64,000 nt of DNA, from the NCBI GenBank assembly GCA_905221605.1, contig CAJNDS010002002.1:496001-560000 (forward strand), read 5' to 3'. Positions within the stretch are counted from its first letter, which is position 1; the number at the start of each line of letters is the position of its first letter. Source of the DNA: Symbiodinium natans. Taxonomy: Eukaryota > Sar > Dinophyceae > Suessiales > Symbiodiniaceae. The notes below the pieces were generated by a model, which saw only the letters and a list, made by a program, of their open reading frames with translations, was not told the DNA's origin and made no database searches. Position numbers and translations under genes: made by a program. Shown piece by piece: positions 33,960 through 45,449 of this stretch.

Positions 33960-36900
33960 ACTTCACCAAGGACTTGGTGAGGCGGAGTTGCTCCTTGACA
34001 TCTTTCACCTGAGAGCTGGGCCAAGTGCAGGCTGACAAGACCCAAAACAAGGGCGACACAAGAGTGGCCAGAGAGGAGGCCGAGTCTCTGTCGCTCTGCA
34101 CTTCTTGATGGCAGCAAACATCTGCGAACCCCCCATACGCGACAGAAAGTGCTTCCCACAACGGCAGACAGGGAGCAGTGGCAGCATTGCCACCTCTCAT
34201 GTTGAGCAATAACTCGAGGGCAGCGGTGAAGTCAAGACCATCCCTGCCATTCTTGGCGAGGTCCTTCAACTCCAGAACTTTTTTTAAGAGGAGAATTTCG
34301 GGAATCTCGAGGCCGACGAGGAAAAAACTTCATTGGCAACACACTTGCCATCACACTTAAGCCATCACTTGGCCTCGTAGATCATGTCCAGGCTGTCGAC
34401 CAGCGCGATAACATCCACGCCCTCTCCTACAAACAGGCGAACGATGGCGAACGCAGCGAACCGCAAAAAGACGCAATTCTCTAAAAAAATTGCCGCAGCT
34501 GCAGCTGCTGGGGTAGACATCGGGATCAGCTCCTGACAGGATCACGGCAATCTCTGGCTCCACGAGAAGCTTCTGGAACTCAAACTGCGTCAGCGGCTCT
34601 TCCTGGGCTGAGCCGAGCACAAGCATCAAATCACGTGGGGAGCGCGCATTGGAGGGCGCGGGGGCTTGGGCGCGTGAGGGTTTTTCAGCGCTTTGCCAAC
34701 TTTACTATGCCAAGCAGCGGGATTGTAATTGAGACTCTCCATCTTGTCTCGAAACTCACTGGCCAAGTATGCAACCGTGAGGCCTCCAGGGTGAGTAAAA
34801 TCAGGCGAGTGCCGGGAGTTGTGTCTCGGTTTCGGCTGCGAAGCGAATAAAATCACGTTGTAGGGCTGCCTTCTTTCTCAGTGGTCGAGATGACGCGGAT
34901 GACATCCACCAGCACCCCCACAAGCATATACCTCCCCACTCCCGGAGCGCATCCAAGGCAGGTAAGGCACAGCTCCCTGCAACCCAAAAAGGGCACATGA
35001 TGGTGATGGAGCAGAGGAGAAAGAAACAAACGATGAGAGGCCACATCCAGGCACTTGCGTTTCCTCAGAGTCCGCAGGAAAGGCGATCTAAGTGACATGC
35101 CACGCCCGTCCACTCTCCACACAGGAAAAACCATAAAAAAAAAAAACAGAAGTGGACTGTCTGCGAGCCAAGGAACCCAGGGTCGTGACGATTTCACGCT
35201 GGTCTGGCAGGATCCCATAAAGCAGCAGGTTGTTGATGGACTGCGGCACATTTGAGAAGTACCTTGGAAACAGCATCCCATCCGCTGCCGCTAGAGTTCT
35301 CTCTTCCAATGCCTCCTTGAGAGCCCTTTGGCGGGCTCGCTCGGGGAAATTAGCTGAAGCAACGTGCAGGAAACTAGGAAACATGCAGGCAAGCAGCTGG
35401 GTTCCCACCAACTGGCCTTCGGTAACTTGCCGGAGAACCAAGGCAAAGACGTAGATGATCATCATCCACAGAGCGAAGAACACTACCCTCAGTTCGGGCA
35501 AGATGTCTTTACCCTCTGTATGCTCGTCTCTGCCTTCTTGCCGAGTCAAGCAAATCCAGAAGAGGCTCACTGACCTGGTGGCCAGATTGATGCCCTTCAT
35601 GATAATGGTGAGCCTGCGCCCGGGGCACGCACAAGTGTCACAAGTGCCAAGGCCCCAGAAGAAAAAAACAACAAAAAAGAACGATGGTAGTCGTAGCCTG
35701 TAAAAAGCTCAGCGCATGCGAAGACAGGCCGAGGTGCTCCGGAACTGCACGGAGGAGCTTGGCCATGCGCGAGAGCCGCAGCAGCTTCACCATGCGGAAC
35801 ATCCGCAAGGTCGAGAGGTCCTGCCATCAGCGTGCACGCAGGTAGCACCCTGACATGGCAGCAAAGGGCACATTCCGAATCAGGTTTCAGAAGGGTCCAG
35901 AGCATTCGCCAAATCGATATTGAAGCCCAGCACAATGATTGGCATTATCCAGGTTTCGATAACCATGGTGAACACCAGCATCGAATCAAACATAAACCAG
36001 CCTTCAGCAGAGCTGGCCATGTCACAACTCCAGCTGCGCCTAGATCTGCAGCTCCCAAAAAAAAAGCAGCAGCGTCGGTGAGTCATGACCACCCGAACAA
36101 GCACGCTCTCTAATGGCTTGATCGGCAACCCGACAGACCGTGTGAAGTCCAAGCAGCTGTCACGCAGACACCGCCTCTTCTCGGCGAAGGCCATGAATCG
36201 AATGAACACTTCACCGAAGAAGTAGGTGCAGAAGAGGTTTTCCACCTAATTAAAGCTCACGAAGCGTTTGCCGGAACTGTACCAAAACATTCCAAATCCA
36301 GCCCAAGCACTTCTTACTGATGCCTATCCCGCCTATGACTTCAGTCTCCTGCAAGCGCAGGCGTGTGTGCCCTTGCGAAACTCCTCGAGAGAACACCTAC
36401 CCTACTTCTGAGGGCGGTGCGAAGACAACCCAACACTCGGGGAATGCAACTACGAGCGCAGACATGACAAAAGGCCGCTTTTGGCTCGGTCACGCCGGCC
36501 ACTTGGCGAAAGCGAGCTCGCGGACGGAAGACGCAGCGATGCCCGTCCACCGACCCAGCCTCCCTACGCTGGGTACTCCCAAACGCAGCTCAAGTCAGTA
36601 GGCCATCCCACGCCCTCAAGTGATATGCACTCGCTCATGATCAAGGTTACTACTCCGCCGCCAGCTCAGCACGGCGGCGCAAAATCGCCCGAGCCCGGTG
36701 CACCCTTACCGCCACGCAGAGTTCCTGCAATAGCTCGGCATGTGCGACCGCTGGCTCCTGACCAAGAACCACACACACCTGATTTTGAAGGATCGCACGG
36801 CCGCATGGCTACATATTGTGACAAGCGTTGACTGCAAAGAGCAGGCGGGGCCCTCACCAGTCTGCGATGCACTCGGATATAACATCCGCTTTTTTCTAAT

Positions 36901-37922
36901 GGTATGATGAATCGAAGTGGTCGATTCTTCGGTTCTTCGGAGGATGGGCCACACAGGCGGGCCGCGGAGGAGGTAGTGCGTTGCAAGGAAGGGTAGGGAA
37001 GTGGAGGAAAGCAGTGTGGCAAGGGAGGGAGACAACTTTTTTCCACGCATTCGACGAAGAACAGGCATGCAACGCAAATCCCTGAATGAATGGAAATCGT
37101 CGTGAACAATTGGTGCTATTCCAAAAACAAGCAGTGATTTACACAACAGAGCACACTTTCTTGCAAACAATGCTGACTCGTCGAAGCCTGCTGACAGAAC
37201 TGGTCTCAGCATGCAGGAGCACATGCCGAATGAAGAACTTTCGCGCGCAAGGATTCCCATCTCTTGGACTCGGACATCTTGGACGTGTGGCGCACGAACC
37301 AAACACGGCACTTGGAAGCAGCAGAACCAATCACAACAAATCGTGTGACCTCGAGGAAGAGGCTGAGAAGCTGGTACCACTTTGCAATTTGAGAGGTCTT
37401 TCATGCAACAAGACTTTAGAGAGCTTGGCGGAAGCCTCTTGGAGCTTTGAAGCCTTCGCATCATCTCATTGCAGCAAGAGCACTTTTTCACGTCATGACA
37501 TCATGAGGACGGGGGGCGAAGAAACAGACTTCCGGCCACAACTGCCAAGCAGACGACGCCACACTGCAGGACAACAGACTCTTTGGGGGGGTTCTGACCT
37601 GAGTCAACATACAGCATGGGGTCCAGGACCTGCGAACTGCTTGCGACATAATGACACACTAAAGCAATAAAGCAACCGTCTGCCGCCGAAGGCGCGAGAA
37701 TGAAGGGTGGGCTGGCATTGGTGATGACAGCCGCGCTGTTCAGGTCGGCATCTACGGCAATCCACGCAGCGTTCAGGAGAACCTCAGCCACAGAGATTCG
37801 TGATTTTATCTCGTTTCCAACTTGTAAGGAGAGCCACAGAGAGCCCACACATTGTCCGGTGATTTTTCAACTGGGGAACCATGACCAGGCTGAGCCAGTC
37901 GAAGGCAATGCTCCGTGCGATC
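33960..37922 (-). CDS. Voltage-gated cation channel, single six-TM domain, at least 14 exons
   Basis: Exons joined by domain and reading phase: 37880-37922 and 37696-37782 (S1: WLSLVM / VLLNAAWIAVDADL), 36158-36245 (S2: VENLFCTYFFGEVFIRFMAF), 36001 to about 35890 (S3: WFMFDSMLVFTMVIETWIMP), 35738-35820 (S4: LRMFRMVKLLRLSRMAKLLR, Arg/Lys every third or fourth residue), 35575-35613, 35177-35487 (S5 VVFFALWMMIIYVFALVLRQ and pore VPQSINNLLLYGILPDQ), 34997-35063 and 34870-34931 (S6: LIVCFFLLCSITIM / YMLVGVLVDVIRVI), 34719-34783, 34533-34602, 34374-34426, 34177-34251 and 34008 to about 33970 (cytosolic C-terminus: FEFQKLLVEPEIA, GVDVIALVD, LDFTAALELLLNMRGGN, VKDVKEQLRL). Every tested junction keeps frame, using GT, GC or GA donors. 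S4 and pore identify a voltage-gated plasma-membrane channel; ion selectivity cannot be read. N-terminal exons and the stop are unplaced; 33.6-33.9 kb has further helical frames. Confidence 0.85.
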
Positions 37923-38121
37923 CTGGGGGTCTCAGTGCAAGTCTATCTCCACATCTGCGGAACATGTTGAAGAAAAACACACGGAACTTAACCGTGCTGT
38001 TAGCCCGCTTATAAGGTCCTTTGAAACACACCGGCATCATGATAGAAGTCCATGACGTTGTAGGGCGGCTTCATCAAGGCTTGCCTCCCAAGAGCTCCCC
38101 CCTCCCCTTTATGAAGCTTCT

Positions 38122-38421
38122 TTACACAGTGAGAGAGCTGCAGATCAAAGGCTGCAAGGAGATGCAAGGAGACCTGGCCTTGCTTTCTTCTTCAAGGATT
38201 CTGCATCGGTGAAGCCTACTCGGGACGTGACACAAGCAGAACGCAAACTGACGCGCAGAGGTGCGCCAGAGCTGCGCCAGAGCTGCGCCTCGGGTTCTGG
38301 AAGCCGTGATGCCCTTGTGAAGCTTCTCTTTTGCCTCGGGCTCAAAGACTCGAAGCCAGCTGACGCCAACAAAGCTCCGCGCATTCAAACACTGCTTGTC
38401 TCTATAGTATAGGTAAAACAA
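38122..38421 (-). CDS. Possible exon, maybe N-terminal part of the channel gene
   Basis: A minus-strand frame reads FVGVSWLRVFEPEAKEKLHK and continues GITASRTRGAALAQLW. It lies 0.2 kb upstream of the first channel exon and could encode its cytosolic N-terminus, but I found no splice path. No domain recognised. Confidence 0.25.
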   Translation of the reverse strand: MFYLYYRDKQCLNARSFVGVSWLRVFEPEAKEKLHKGITASRTRGAALAQLWRTSARQFAFCLCHVPSRLHRCRILEEESKARSPCISLQPLICSSLTV

Positions 38422-38849
38422 TTCAAAGAATTCAAGAAAATTCTCGACGTGTTGTTCCTGTCTGCCGCCGAGCTGCTGCTTTGCTCGGCCTCAAGGGAAT
38501 CTTCTTCTTGTCCAACCTTGAGGGGAGTGCCGAGGACGCACCACGTATCATTGAAACACAGAATACTCAAACCGCCGCAAAGAGTGACACTGGGCTCCAC
38601 GCATCTTTGGGTCCTCACAAAAGGTGAATGCTTTGGGGGAACTGAACTTCAGCGGATCTTCACAGCCCCGAGTCCAGTCTTTTGTCTTTGCAGTCTCTGT
38701 GCTCGCAGAAGAAAAACAATGCTGGTAGCACTCTTAACTCATTTGTGCAGGCTGAGGCGCGGTTTGGACCCCTTTGACCTGCATCTCCACCGTCTCAGTC
38801 TGGGAGAAGAACTCCTGAGGTGCTTCGACGTGCGATTATGGGTGGAGAA

Positions 38850-41063
38850 CTTTCCAAGCTTCGGCTACATCCCGAAACTGGTCCCGAAACTGGTCCCAAA
38901 CCTACAAGACCCCGCAACACCCCACAACCACGACCAGGTCGCCAAGATTCTCGAACCCGCACCCGCTTTTTCTCGATCTTGTCCATGGTCATTGTCGTGC
39001 GTGCTCCTGCCTTCCTCGGAAAGGCACTTCACGAGCATGTGAACCCGATTGACCCAGCCTATGCCACCGTCCATGACCCAAGATTCAGCATATCCGGGGG
39101 CATGGAATGCATGGTCGGCTCCATGGCAACGGCGAGGGCCGGCAACGACGCCCATTCGTCCCCGCCCTTGGGCAGATGAGCTCTTGGATCTGGTTAGCTA
39201 TGGCAGCTATGGTTGCTGATCTTGCTGATGCGGACTCAAGAGCCTGCACCGTCTTCACGAAGTCCAGGTTCATTGCCTGTTGGATTTTTCCAATCCTGAA
39301 TGCAGGAAGTGGGGAACCGACATAGCTTAGCTAACGCAAAAGACAACGAATACGTTCAACGAATTGTGTATTGTGCCGCACAGCAACTCACCCAGCATCG
39401 TATTTGTGTCGGCAGCCTGTGCCTCGGCTTGCTCCAACGAGTCAGAGAGGTCGGGAGAGGTCGCTACGAGTCGTACCCCACCTCCACTAGTTTGCTCACC
39501 TGCTCCCGCAGCTCCTGACACGAGTGCAGATGTGCAGAAATCCTCGCACCTGACCCCGACAACCCTGGTTCTCCTGCACCAACGGATATCATAGCGGCAA
39601 TCGCAGAGGCATGTTATTTTCAGGCGCTGTGCAGACGTTCTTTTTTGAACATGACGGGGCCTGGTCGTCGATTGGCAGAGGCTTGCGCAAGCAGTCAGCC
39701 ACAAATCCGAGCGTGGAAGACAACCTGAGTCCGACAGCACAAGAACGCGCATGAGCACCGGCGTGCAGACCATTGCAGAGGTATCCGGTACTCTGCTCCA
39801 AGGGGCTCCTGGTTTCGTGTGCCGGTCTGGTCCTGGAACTGCCCTACCTTCTCAAACAAATCTTTGGAGCTGGACTGCAGCATCTTGGACACCTGAAGGC
39901 TCAGCTGTGACTGGGGCCCCGGTATCTGCGAACACAAACACTTCGTCAGACACCAAAGATGGTGCCACATGGTCACCAGAGGTTCACTCAGCCCACCGCC
40001 TGCTGGAGCATCTCTTCGGATGCTTGGACTCTTTCGCTTAGCTTCTCCACTTTGGTGTCCTGGTCGCCCCTACTCCTACGACTCGGCTCGGGGGCGGCAA
40101 GGGGGCGGCAAGGGGGTGGCCTTCTCCTCTGCTTGGCTGGATAATCTCTCGAGGGTGCTGCCTTGTTGAACCCCGGAGGAAGTATCCCCAGGAGTGACTT
40201 GTGTGAGCTTTCACATTGCGACCCTTCCGTTCGCAGAGGAGGGAACTGATCAGCACGAAGCTCTCGTCCAGGCGCTGTGTAATGGCCCGTGCGCTTTCGG
40301 AATGTAGCGTCTCGCTGCTGCGAATCCTCAGCGAAGGTCAACGCCAACGCTGTCACCATGTCATGCAACAGGAAAAGCTGCACATCATCCTGGCTGCGTC
40401 CAGGGTTCTCGTCCAGCACTGGGGTAAAATCAAACTTGCCTGTCGTACATACATGGAGTACAAAATTCCGTCTGGCATGCACTGGATCATCTCTGGCCCT
40501 TCTTAACTTTTGAACGGACTTCACCCCTGCCCGACCCGCAAACCCTTAACACTTCCTGCTGCTCAGGGTCTAAAATCGACGTAGCCGCACTTGGCCCAAT
40601 CGACCACCGTCTCCATTTTTTCCTCCAGTCTCGCGAGCTTCTCGTTGCCTGTCCGCTCCCTGTGCTCCTTAGAATTGGATTGGGGCACTTCGGATCGGCA
40701 TGACAGGGAGCTGCTGAAGACTGTCGTTCGATGCAAAGTACAGCCCAGCTTCCAACATCCCTGCCACGTCCTGCGCGCAATGCATTCTCACAAGCCAAAA
40801 GCACCACTTGCCAAGTCTCCCGGCCCTTTTTCACCCCAAAACTGCGCGGACAACGGGTGATCGTCAGGCACTAACAGCTGCCAAACGTGCAAGAAGGACA
40901 TGATTGGCCCCCCATGACATTTTGGAGGCGCCCGGAAAAGCTCAAAAAGGGTGTCGCAGCTGACCTCATCAACAAAACACGCAGATTCTCCAATGAATGT
41001 GTGTGTGTGTGTGTGTTTGTTTGTTTTGCGTGCGTCTGTTTGCTTCTGTGCACAGTCTGACAT
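38850..41063 (-). CDS. Multi-exon coiled-coil gene, unknown
   Basis: Short helical exons follow one another on the minus strand. About 40860-41000: CFVDEVSCDTLFELFRAPPK then IMSFLHVWQLLVPDDHP. About 40320-40460: GKFDFTPVLDENPGRSQDDV. About 40000-40080: DTKVEKLSERVQASEEMLQQ. About 39845-39895: QVSKMLQSSSKDLFEKVGQF. About 39660-39710: TLGFVADCLRKPLPIDD. About 39400-39530: SDSLEQAEAQAADTNTMLG. About 39170-39270: VKTVQALESASARSATIAAI. About 39000-39090: WVMDGGIGWVNRVHMLVKCL. The heptad-like pattern suggests an elongated coiled coil. That all pieces form one gene is inference. Confidence 0.4.
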
Positions 41064-41449
41064 TACCTTGGGGCGCTTCGTTTCCGCCCCAGCACATGCT
41101 TCGAGGCTCTTTCACACCAGAGGCGGAAACGAGCATTGTGCGCCCACGCGAGTAGACGAAAAGATAAAACATGAACCTATCCACCACATCCCAACTGCAA
41201 GTATGAAGCCGCAAAATAAAGGTCACGCGGCTAGTATCCCCGTCTCAGCGAGCAGGAGTCCTTCCGCAGAGCGGTCGCACTCTGGTCGACTTCCAGGCGC
41301 ACCTCACTGAGGATCTCCTGGCTCATGTTGCTCCTTAGACATGAGAGTTGCGGCTCAGATGTCAAAAGTCTCACAGCTGAGCGGCTCTACCTCCATACCT
41401 CCGGCTGTGTTGCAGCAGAGCCACATCTTGTTGGCAAAGCCCTTTTTGC

Positions 41450-42043
41450 AAATCCTGCAGGGTCCCCCCCGTCACTGTCTGCACCACAAACGACCACAGG
41501 TGATGGGTGATTGGTGGTAATCTGATCCGAGAGTCTCAAGCACATCGTGCCAAGCATTGTTGCGCCGACTGGATGCCAGAGGGGACAGCGACTCTTTGGA
41601 TCCCGCCAAGGAATCCTACAACAAATTTGTCTCAAATCCTACAATGTGTCTGAGAGATCTGCACGCCAAACAGCATGTGCGGTCCTCCATGGCTGCGATG
41701 CGAAACTAGGCAACACCGATGTTCAGTCCTCTAATTGCCCTCCTCTAGTCTGAGACATGCCTGTTCTTGCGAGTTTTTGAGGGGCGATGCGACTCAACTT
41801 TGTACCGAGGTGCTGCGCTTTTCTATGTCTGATTATCTGCGATGCATGTACAGCGACTTGACCTTGCGCCGCACACGCACACGCAAACATGCCACACGCC
41901 AGGCTCATTGCATGCTCAGGCATGCTACCCAGATCATCTCCTGAGCGTCTTTTCTCAACGAGCTCAACGAGATGTCTCACCTCGGACTGGTCGCGCGCAC
42001 CTTTGGGTGATGGTGACACTGCCTCCACTGTCACCTTTCGCAT
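41450..42043 (-). CDS. Possible exons, unknown
   Basis: Two minus-strand frames: about 41930-42020 (DQSEVRHLVELVEKRRSGDD, charged helix) and about 41420-41560 (MLGTMCLRLSDQITTNHPSP). They lie between the coiled-coil exons and the disordered ORF and may belong to either. Weak support. Confidence 0.25.
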
Positions 42044-42191
42044 GCCAACGAGGCCAGTAGCATCCCCTTCGGGACGAATGCTTGCCTAAAACAAGCTAAA
42101 GAAGCGACGCTCCAACAGCAGTCGCCTTGCTAAACCGAGGCAAGCACAAAGACAAAATGAGGCAAAGTTGCCATCTTCTGCAGACTGCAGA

Positions 42192-43325
42192 CTAACACAA
42201 AGCCGGGAGAGACGTCCCTGTGTCAATCGGAATTGAAGCGGCAGATTGACGAGATCTGCCTTGCCCGTTTCGGGTCTTCAGTCTTGCACCTATGTCGGCC
42301 GGGGAGTTGAAGATGCCAGCCTTTCGCGATAACGATGGAGCGAGCACAGGAGGCAGCATCCACTCAACAGCACACCCAAGAGATCCGAACGATTCAACAG
42401 TTTCCGAAAATCCAGAGATACTCGGGCCATCGGAAATCAGCCCACGCAATCCGCCCAGGCGCCCGCGCTTCCACGACCGCTTCTTCCGAGGGGCGGTGAA
42501 GTCCACCGAGTCTATCTCCGGCTCTTTGAAGGTGGAAGCAATCCGCATCAGCTCTCTCACCGTGTCCATCGGCTCCACCAATGGATCCAGTGGCTCCAGC
42601 GACCGTTTTTCACACTCCTTGGGCTTCTTCAAGGATTTCAAGGGCTCATCGGATCCTGTCTTTCTGAGCGAAAGGGGAGAAGCTTCCAAGAGGAGCTTCT
42701 GGGGGCTGATGTCTTCGCCTTCATGACGTGCGATTCGCGCTGGCAACTTCAAGGGGGCCACCGTCGGCGGCAACTTGGACGGGCCTTGTAGGATGACCGC
42801 GTTTGCATTGAGATTGCTGGTATGTATGTCGGTTGCCGAGATTGGTGGCGCCTTGGCCAAGGACCTGAAGCTTCCGCTCTTCTGGGGCCGCTTCTGGGGC
42901 TCGGGCCGCTTCTGGGGCCGCTCGTTGGGAGCCGAGGTTTGGGGAAGGTCGGCTGCATTTGACGTTGGAGCCCTGGGAGCTCGAGCCCTCCCGCTCCCGC
43001 TCGTCCCGGGCCCAGCTTGGATCGCCGGGAGCTCTTTCCCGAAGTCGGCTGCGACCACCGCGATGGCTGCTCTTCTTACTGCTAATCTCTCTATCTTCTC
43101 TATCTTCTCTATCTTGAGCTCCAACGTCTCGGAGCCTCCGGAGCTTCCGGAGCCTCCGGAGCCTCCGGAACACTGTGCGCTCACGATGTTCGGCAGCCGC
43201 ACTGGCCGCGAAGGTTCCTGATCCGCCTGAACCTGCGAGATGGGTTGGGGAACTGGCTCGGGGGCCGAATCTGCCAACGTGTCGGGCGGGTCGGCATCAC
43301 GTCCACCAGGGCCACTGTCAGACAT
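42192..43325 (-). CDS. 377-codon Ser/Pro/Lys-rich disordered protein
   Basis: Continuous frame from ATG at 43325 (MSDSGPGGRDADPPDTLADS) to a stop at 42192. The N-terminus is acidic and Pro-rich. At about residues 52-66 a GGSGGSGSSGGS linker precedes LELKIEKIEKIERLAVRR, a short helical repeat. The centre has PQKRPEPQKRPQKSGS and several basic/Ser clusters. The segment at about 260-300 (DTVRELMRIASTFKEPEIDS then APRKKRSWKRGRLGGLRG) contains a strongly basic patch that could be a nuclear-localisation signal. No catalytic domain is visible, so a scaffold or regulatory role is only a guess. The GGSGG linker corresponds to CCGGAGGCTCCGGAG repeats in DNA. Confidence 0.6.
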   Translation of the reverse strand: MSDSGPGGRDADPPDTLADSAPEPVPQPISQVQADQEPSRPVRLPNIVSAQCSGGSGGSGSSGGSETLELKIEKIEKIERLAVRRAAIAVVAADFGKELPAIQAGPGTSGSGRARAPRAPTSNAADLPQTSAPNERPQKRPEPQKRPQKSGSFRSLAKAPPISATDIHTSNLNANAVILQGPSKLPPTVAPLKLPARIARHEGEDISPQKLLLEASPLSLRKTGSDEPLKSLKKPKECEKRSLEPLDPLVEPMDTVRELMRIASTFKEPEIDSVDFTAPRKKRSWKRGRLGGLRGLISDGPSISGFSETVESFGSLGCAVEWMLPPVLAPSLSRKAGIFNSPADIGARLKTRNGQGRSRQSAASIPIDTGTSLPALC

Positions 43326-43429
43326 ACGCGCTGCGCGACCTCGGCTGACAGGCCACTCTCAACGAATCCCTGGCAGGCAGATCCAAACTTTGAAGGTTCC
43401 GAACGTCCTCCTTAAGCCCCGCAACGTTT

Positions 43430-45110
43430 CATTACGGGCGTGTGCCATTGCGTCCACTCGGTGAGGTCCTCCGACTCCGCAGCCTTCTGTTTTGGCATCT
43501 CAACGGCTTCCTCTCTGGATGCACCCGGCCCTGCCTTCAAGGAGACGAGCTGCGCATGGAGCTCAGACAACGATGAGAGAAGGGCGGCGGCCAGTTCATG
43601 TGTCCTGTCAAGGCAGTGGTGTGATCTGTGATCACCCCTCCCCCATCCCATTCGCTCCCCCTTCCGCTGCCCTCCTGATATTGGACTCAAGCGTACTGTG
43701 GCCGCGCAGCAGGGAGCCAAGCCCCTGTGAGCGATCGGGGAACTCCTCCGCGCTGCAAAACAGAGCCTGCCACAAACAAGCAGCGCTTCTTCTACGCCAC
43801 CCGCGTGGCTATACAGCCAAGCCTTGGCTTCATACAGCTTACTTCAAGAACGGCAGCACGCTGGTCTTCGCTTCATGCGCAGAGCACGCATGGGTCTGAA
43901 CCAGGTGCTTCGGGCCTTGCATGTGGCCTCGCCGGCCAACGGAAAATCACGGAGGAGAAGCTCGTCCAAGGACTCGAAGATCACCTCTTAAGGTGCAATT
44001 TAAGCATGCATCAAGCCAAATTGTGCGCAAGCCCACTTCGTCCAATTTAAGCCGTTGCCACACAATGCACAGCCATGCTGCCATGCCTTGAACCGGCGAG
44101 ACTCGGGAGCCTCTGAGAAAGGCAATTCAAAGTTCGAAGGTGAGCGGCCACGGCCGGAAGAGCACTCGACTCGCGTACCGGACCGCCGTAGCGTGTGCCT
44201 TGAGCTTGGGGCGCCCAAGTCTCCTAAGGAAGCCCTCTTCCATCTGCTCGCGGATTTCATGGCGGCGCTTCTCCGTTGCCACGGCACCTCGGAGAGTCGC
44301 GACGGACTCTTCGAACTTCGAACTGTGACTCGTGTTCGGTACGTGGATGGCTGCAGGCCAGCTACGCAGGACCAGGCCAGCAATTCGCTTACGCTCCTTC
44401 ATGACAGGGTCGCATCTCTCACCAGGCTTCCAAGGAATTGAGTCGAGTCATCCACACCACATCGACAAATTGTGCCTAGCAGTGGGCCCCGAACTGTGCA
44501 ACAATGTAAACAATTTAAACAAGTAAGACCACACTCCAAGAGCACCCCAAGCAGCGCAGCAAAGAGCACTCCAGGATGAATTTCGGCGAGCACTCCCCTG
44601 TGCCGCTCTCCCCCCAAATATTCAAGGAGTGCAGATGAGTCATATGAGTGCATCATGAGTGCATCATGAGTCCCTGGTCAACGATGTCCAGTGGCCATGG
44701 CGATGCCATGGCCCTGGTGTTTTACGATGAAAGCAGCCATCCCCGAAACACGGCCGCACTTAGGCCCGAGAGCGCGATCGGGACTCCAAATAAGATCCGC
44801 GCCTAGACGAGTAAGGCTCTGAGTCCATGTCTGGGTGACCGAGAGGGCGCGCCATGCGGTTACCTCCAACAGGCCCTCCGGACCCTTCTGAAAACGTTCT
44901 AGCCCAACCCGCACAGTTGCCACAATGCTTGGGGATAATCATGCTGACCAAGCCTGACTAACACAATACCCGCAGTCCTGAAAGACTTCAGACACGCCCG
45001 TAAAGATCGACTCCGCTGCCAACCGGAAGAGGGCACTGCGCTTCGTAACATCCTGCTTCCGCAGGTTGTAGTGGATGCCTGAGAAAAGCCACAAGAAGCC
45101 ACAACAAAAA
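43430..45110 (-). CDS. Exons of an unrecognised gene upstream of the disordered ORF
   Basis: Protein-like minus-strand stretches: about 44945-45090 (GIHYNLRKQDVTKRSALFRL then AAESIFTGVSEVFQDCGYC), about 44760-44920 (VRVGLERFQKGPEGLLEVTA, LTRLGADLIWSPDRALGPK), about 44490-44640 (DSSALLEYLGGERHRGVLAE), about 44170-44330 (KFEESVATLRGAVATEKRRH then EIREQMEEGFLRRLG) and about 43440-43590 (HELAAALLSSLSELHAQLVS). They alternate globular and coiled-coil character and occupy about 1.7 kb, so one gene is likely. It may continue into the ORF at 43325, though that has its own ATG. Confidence 0.4.
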
Positions 45111-45449
45111 AACTCAAGTTCCACCGGATATAGGGAGCAACAAATGGAGGTCAATCCATGGCACGTGCTCGCCCGTATGTCGACCGCAGAAGAGCAATGT
45201 CCCTTGCCATGTTTTGCCTTGCATCTGGAAGGTAGGTTCGCCCTGTAATTACTGCTCTGGCACGGAGATCCGCTTTGAGTCCGAGCTTCGCGATCAGCTA
45301 CCGCGCGAACTGGGCCTCTGCCTCTGCTTGTGAAGCGCACCTGGAAGGACAAGCTACTTGAGTTGGAATGGCCGCTGTGCACTGTATTTGCACACCTGTC
45401 CTTCAGTGCATCTTAACGCCGGAACTGGACGCTGGCTGCATACCACAAG

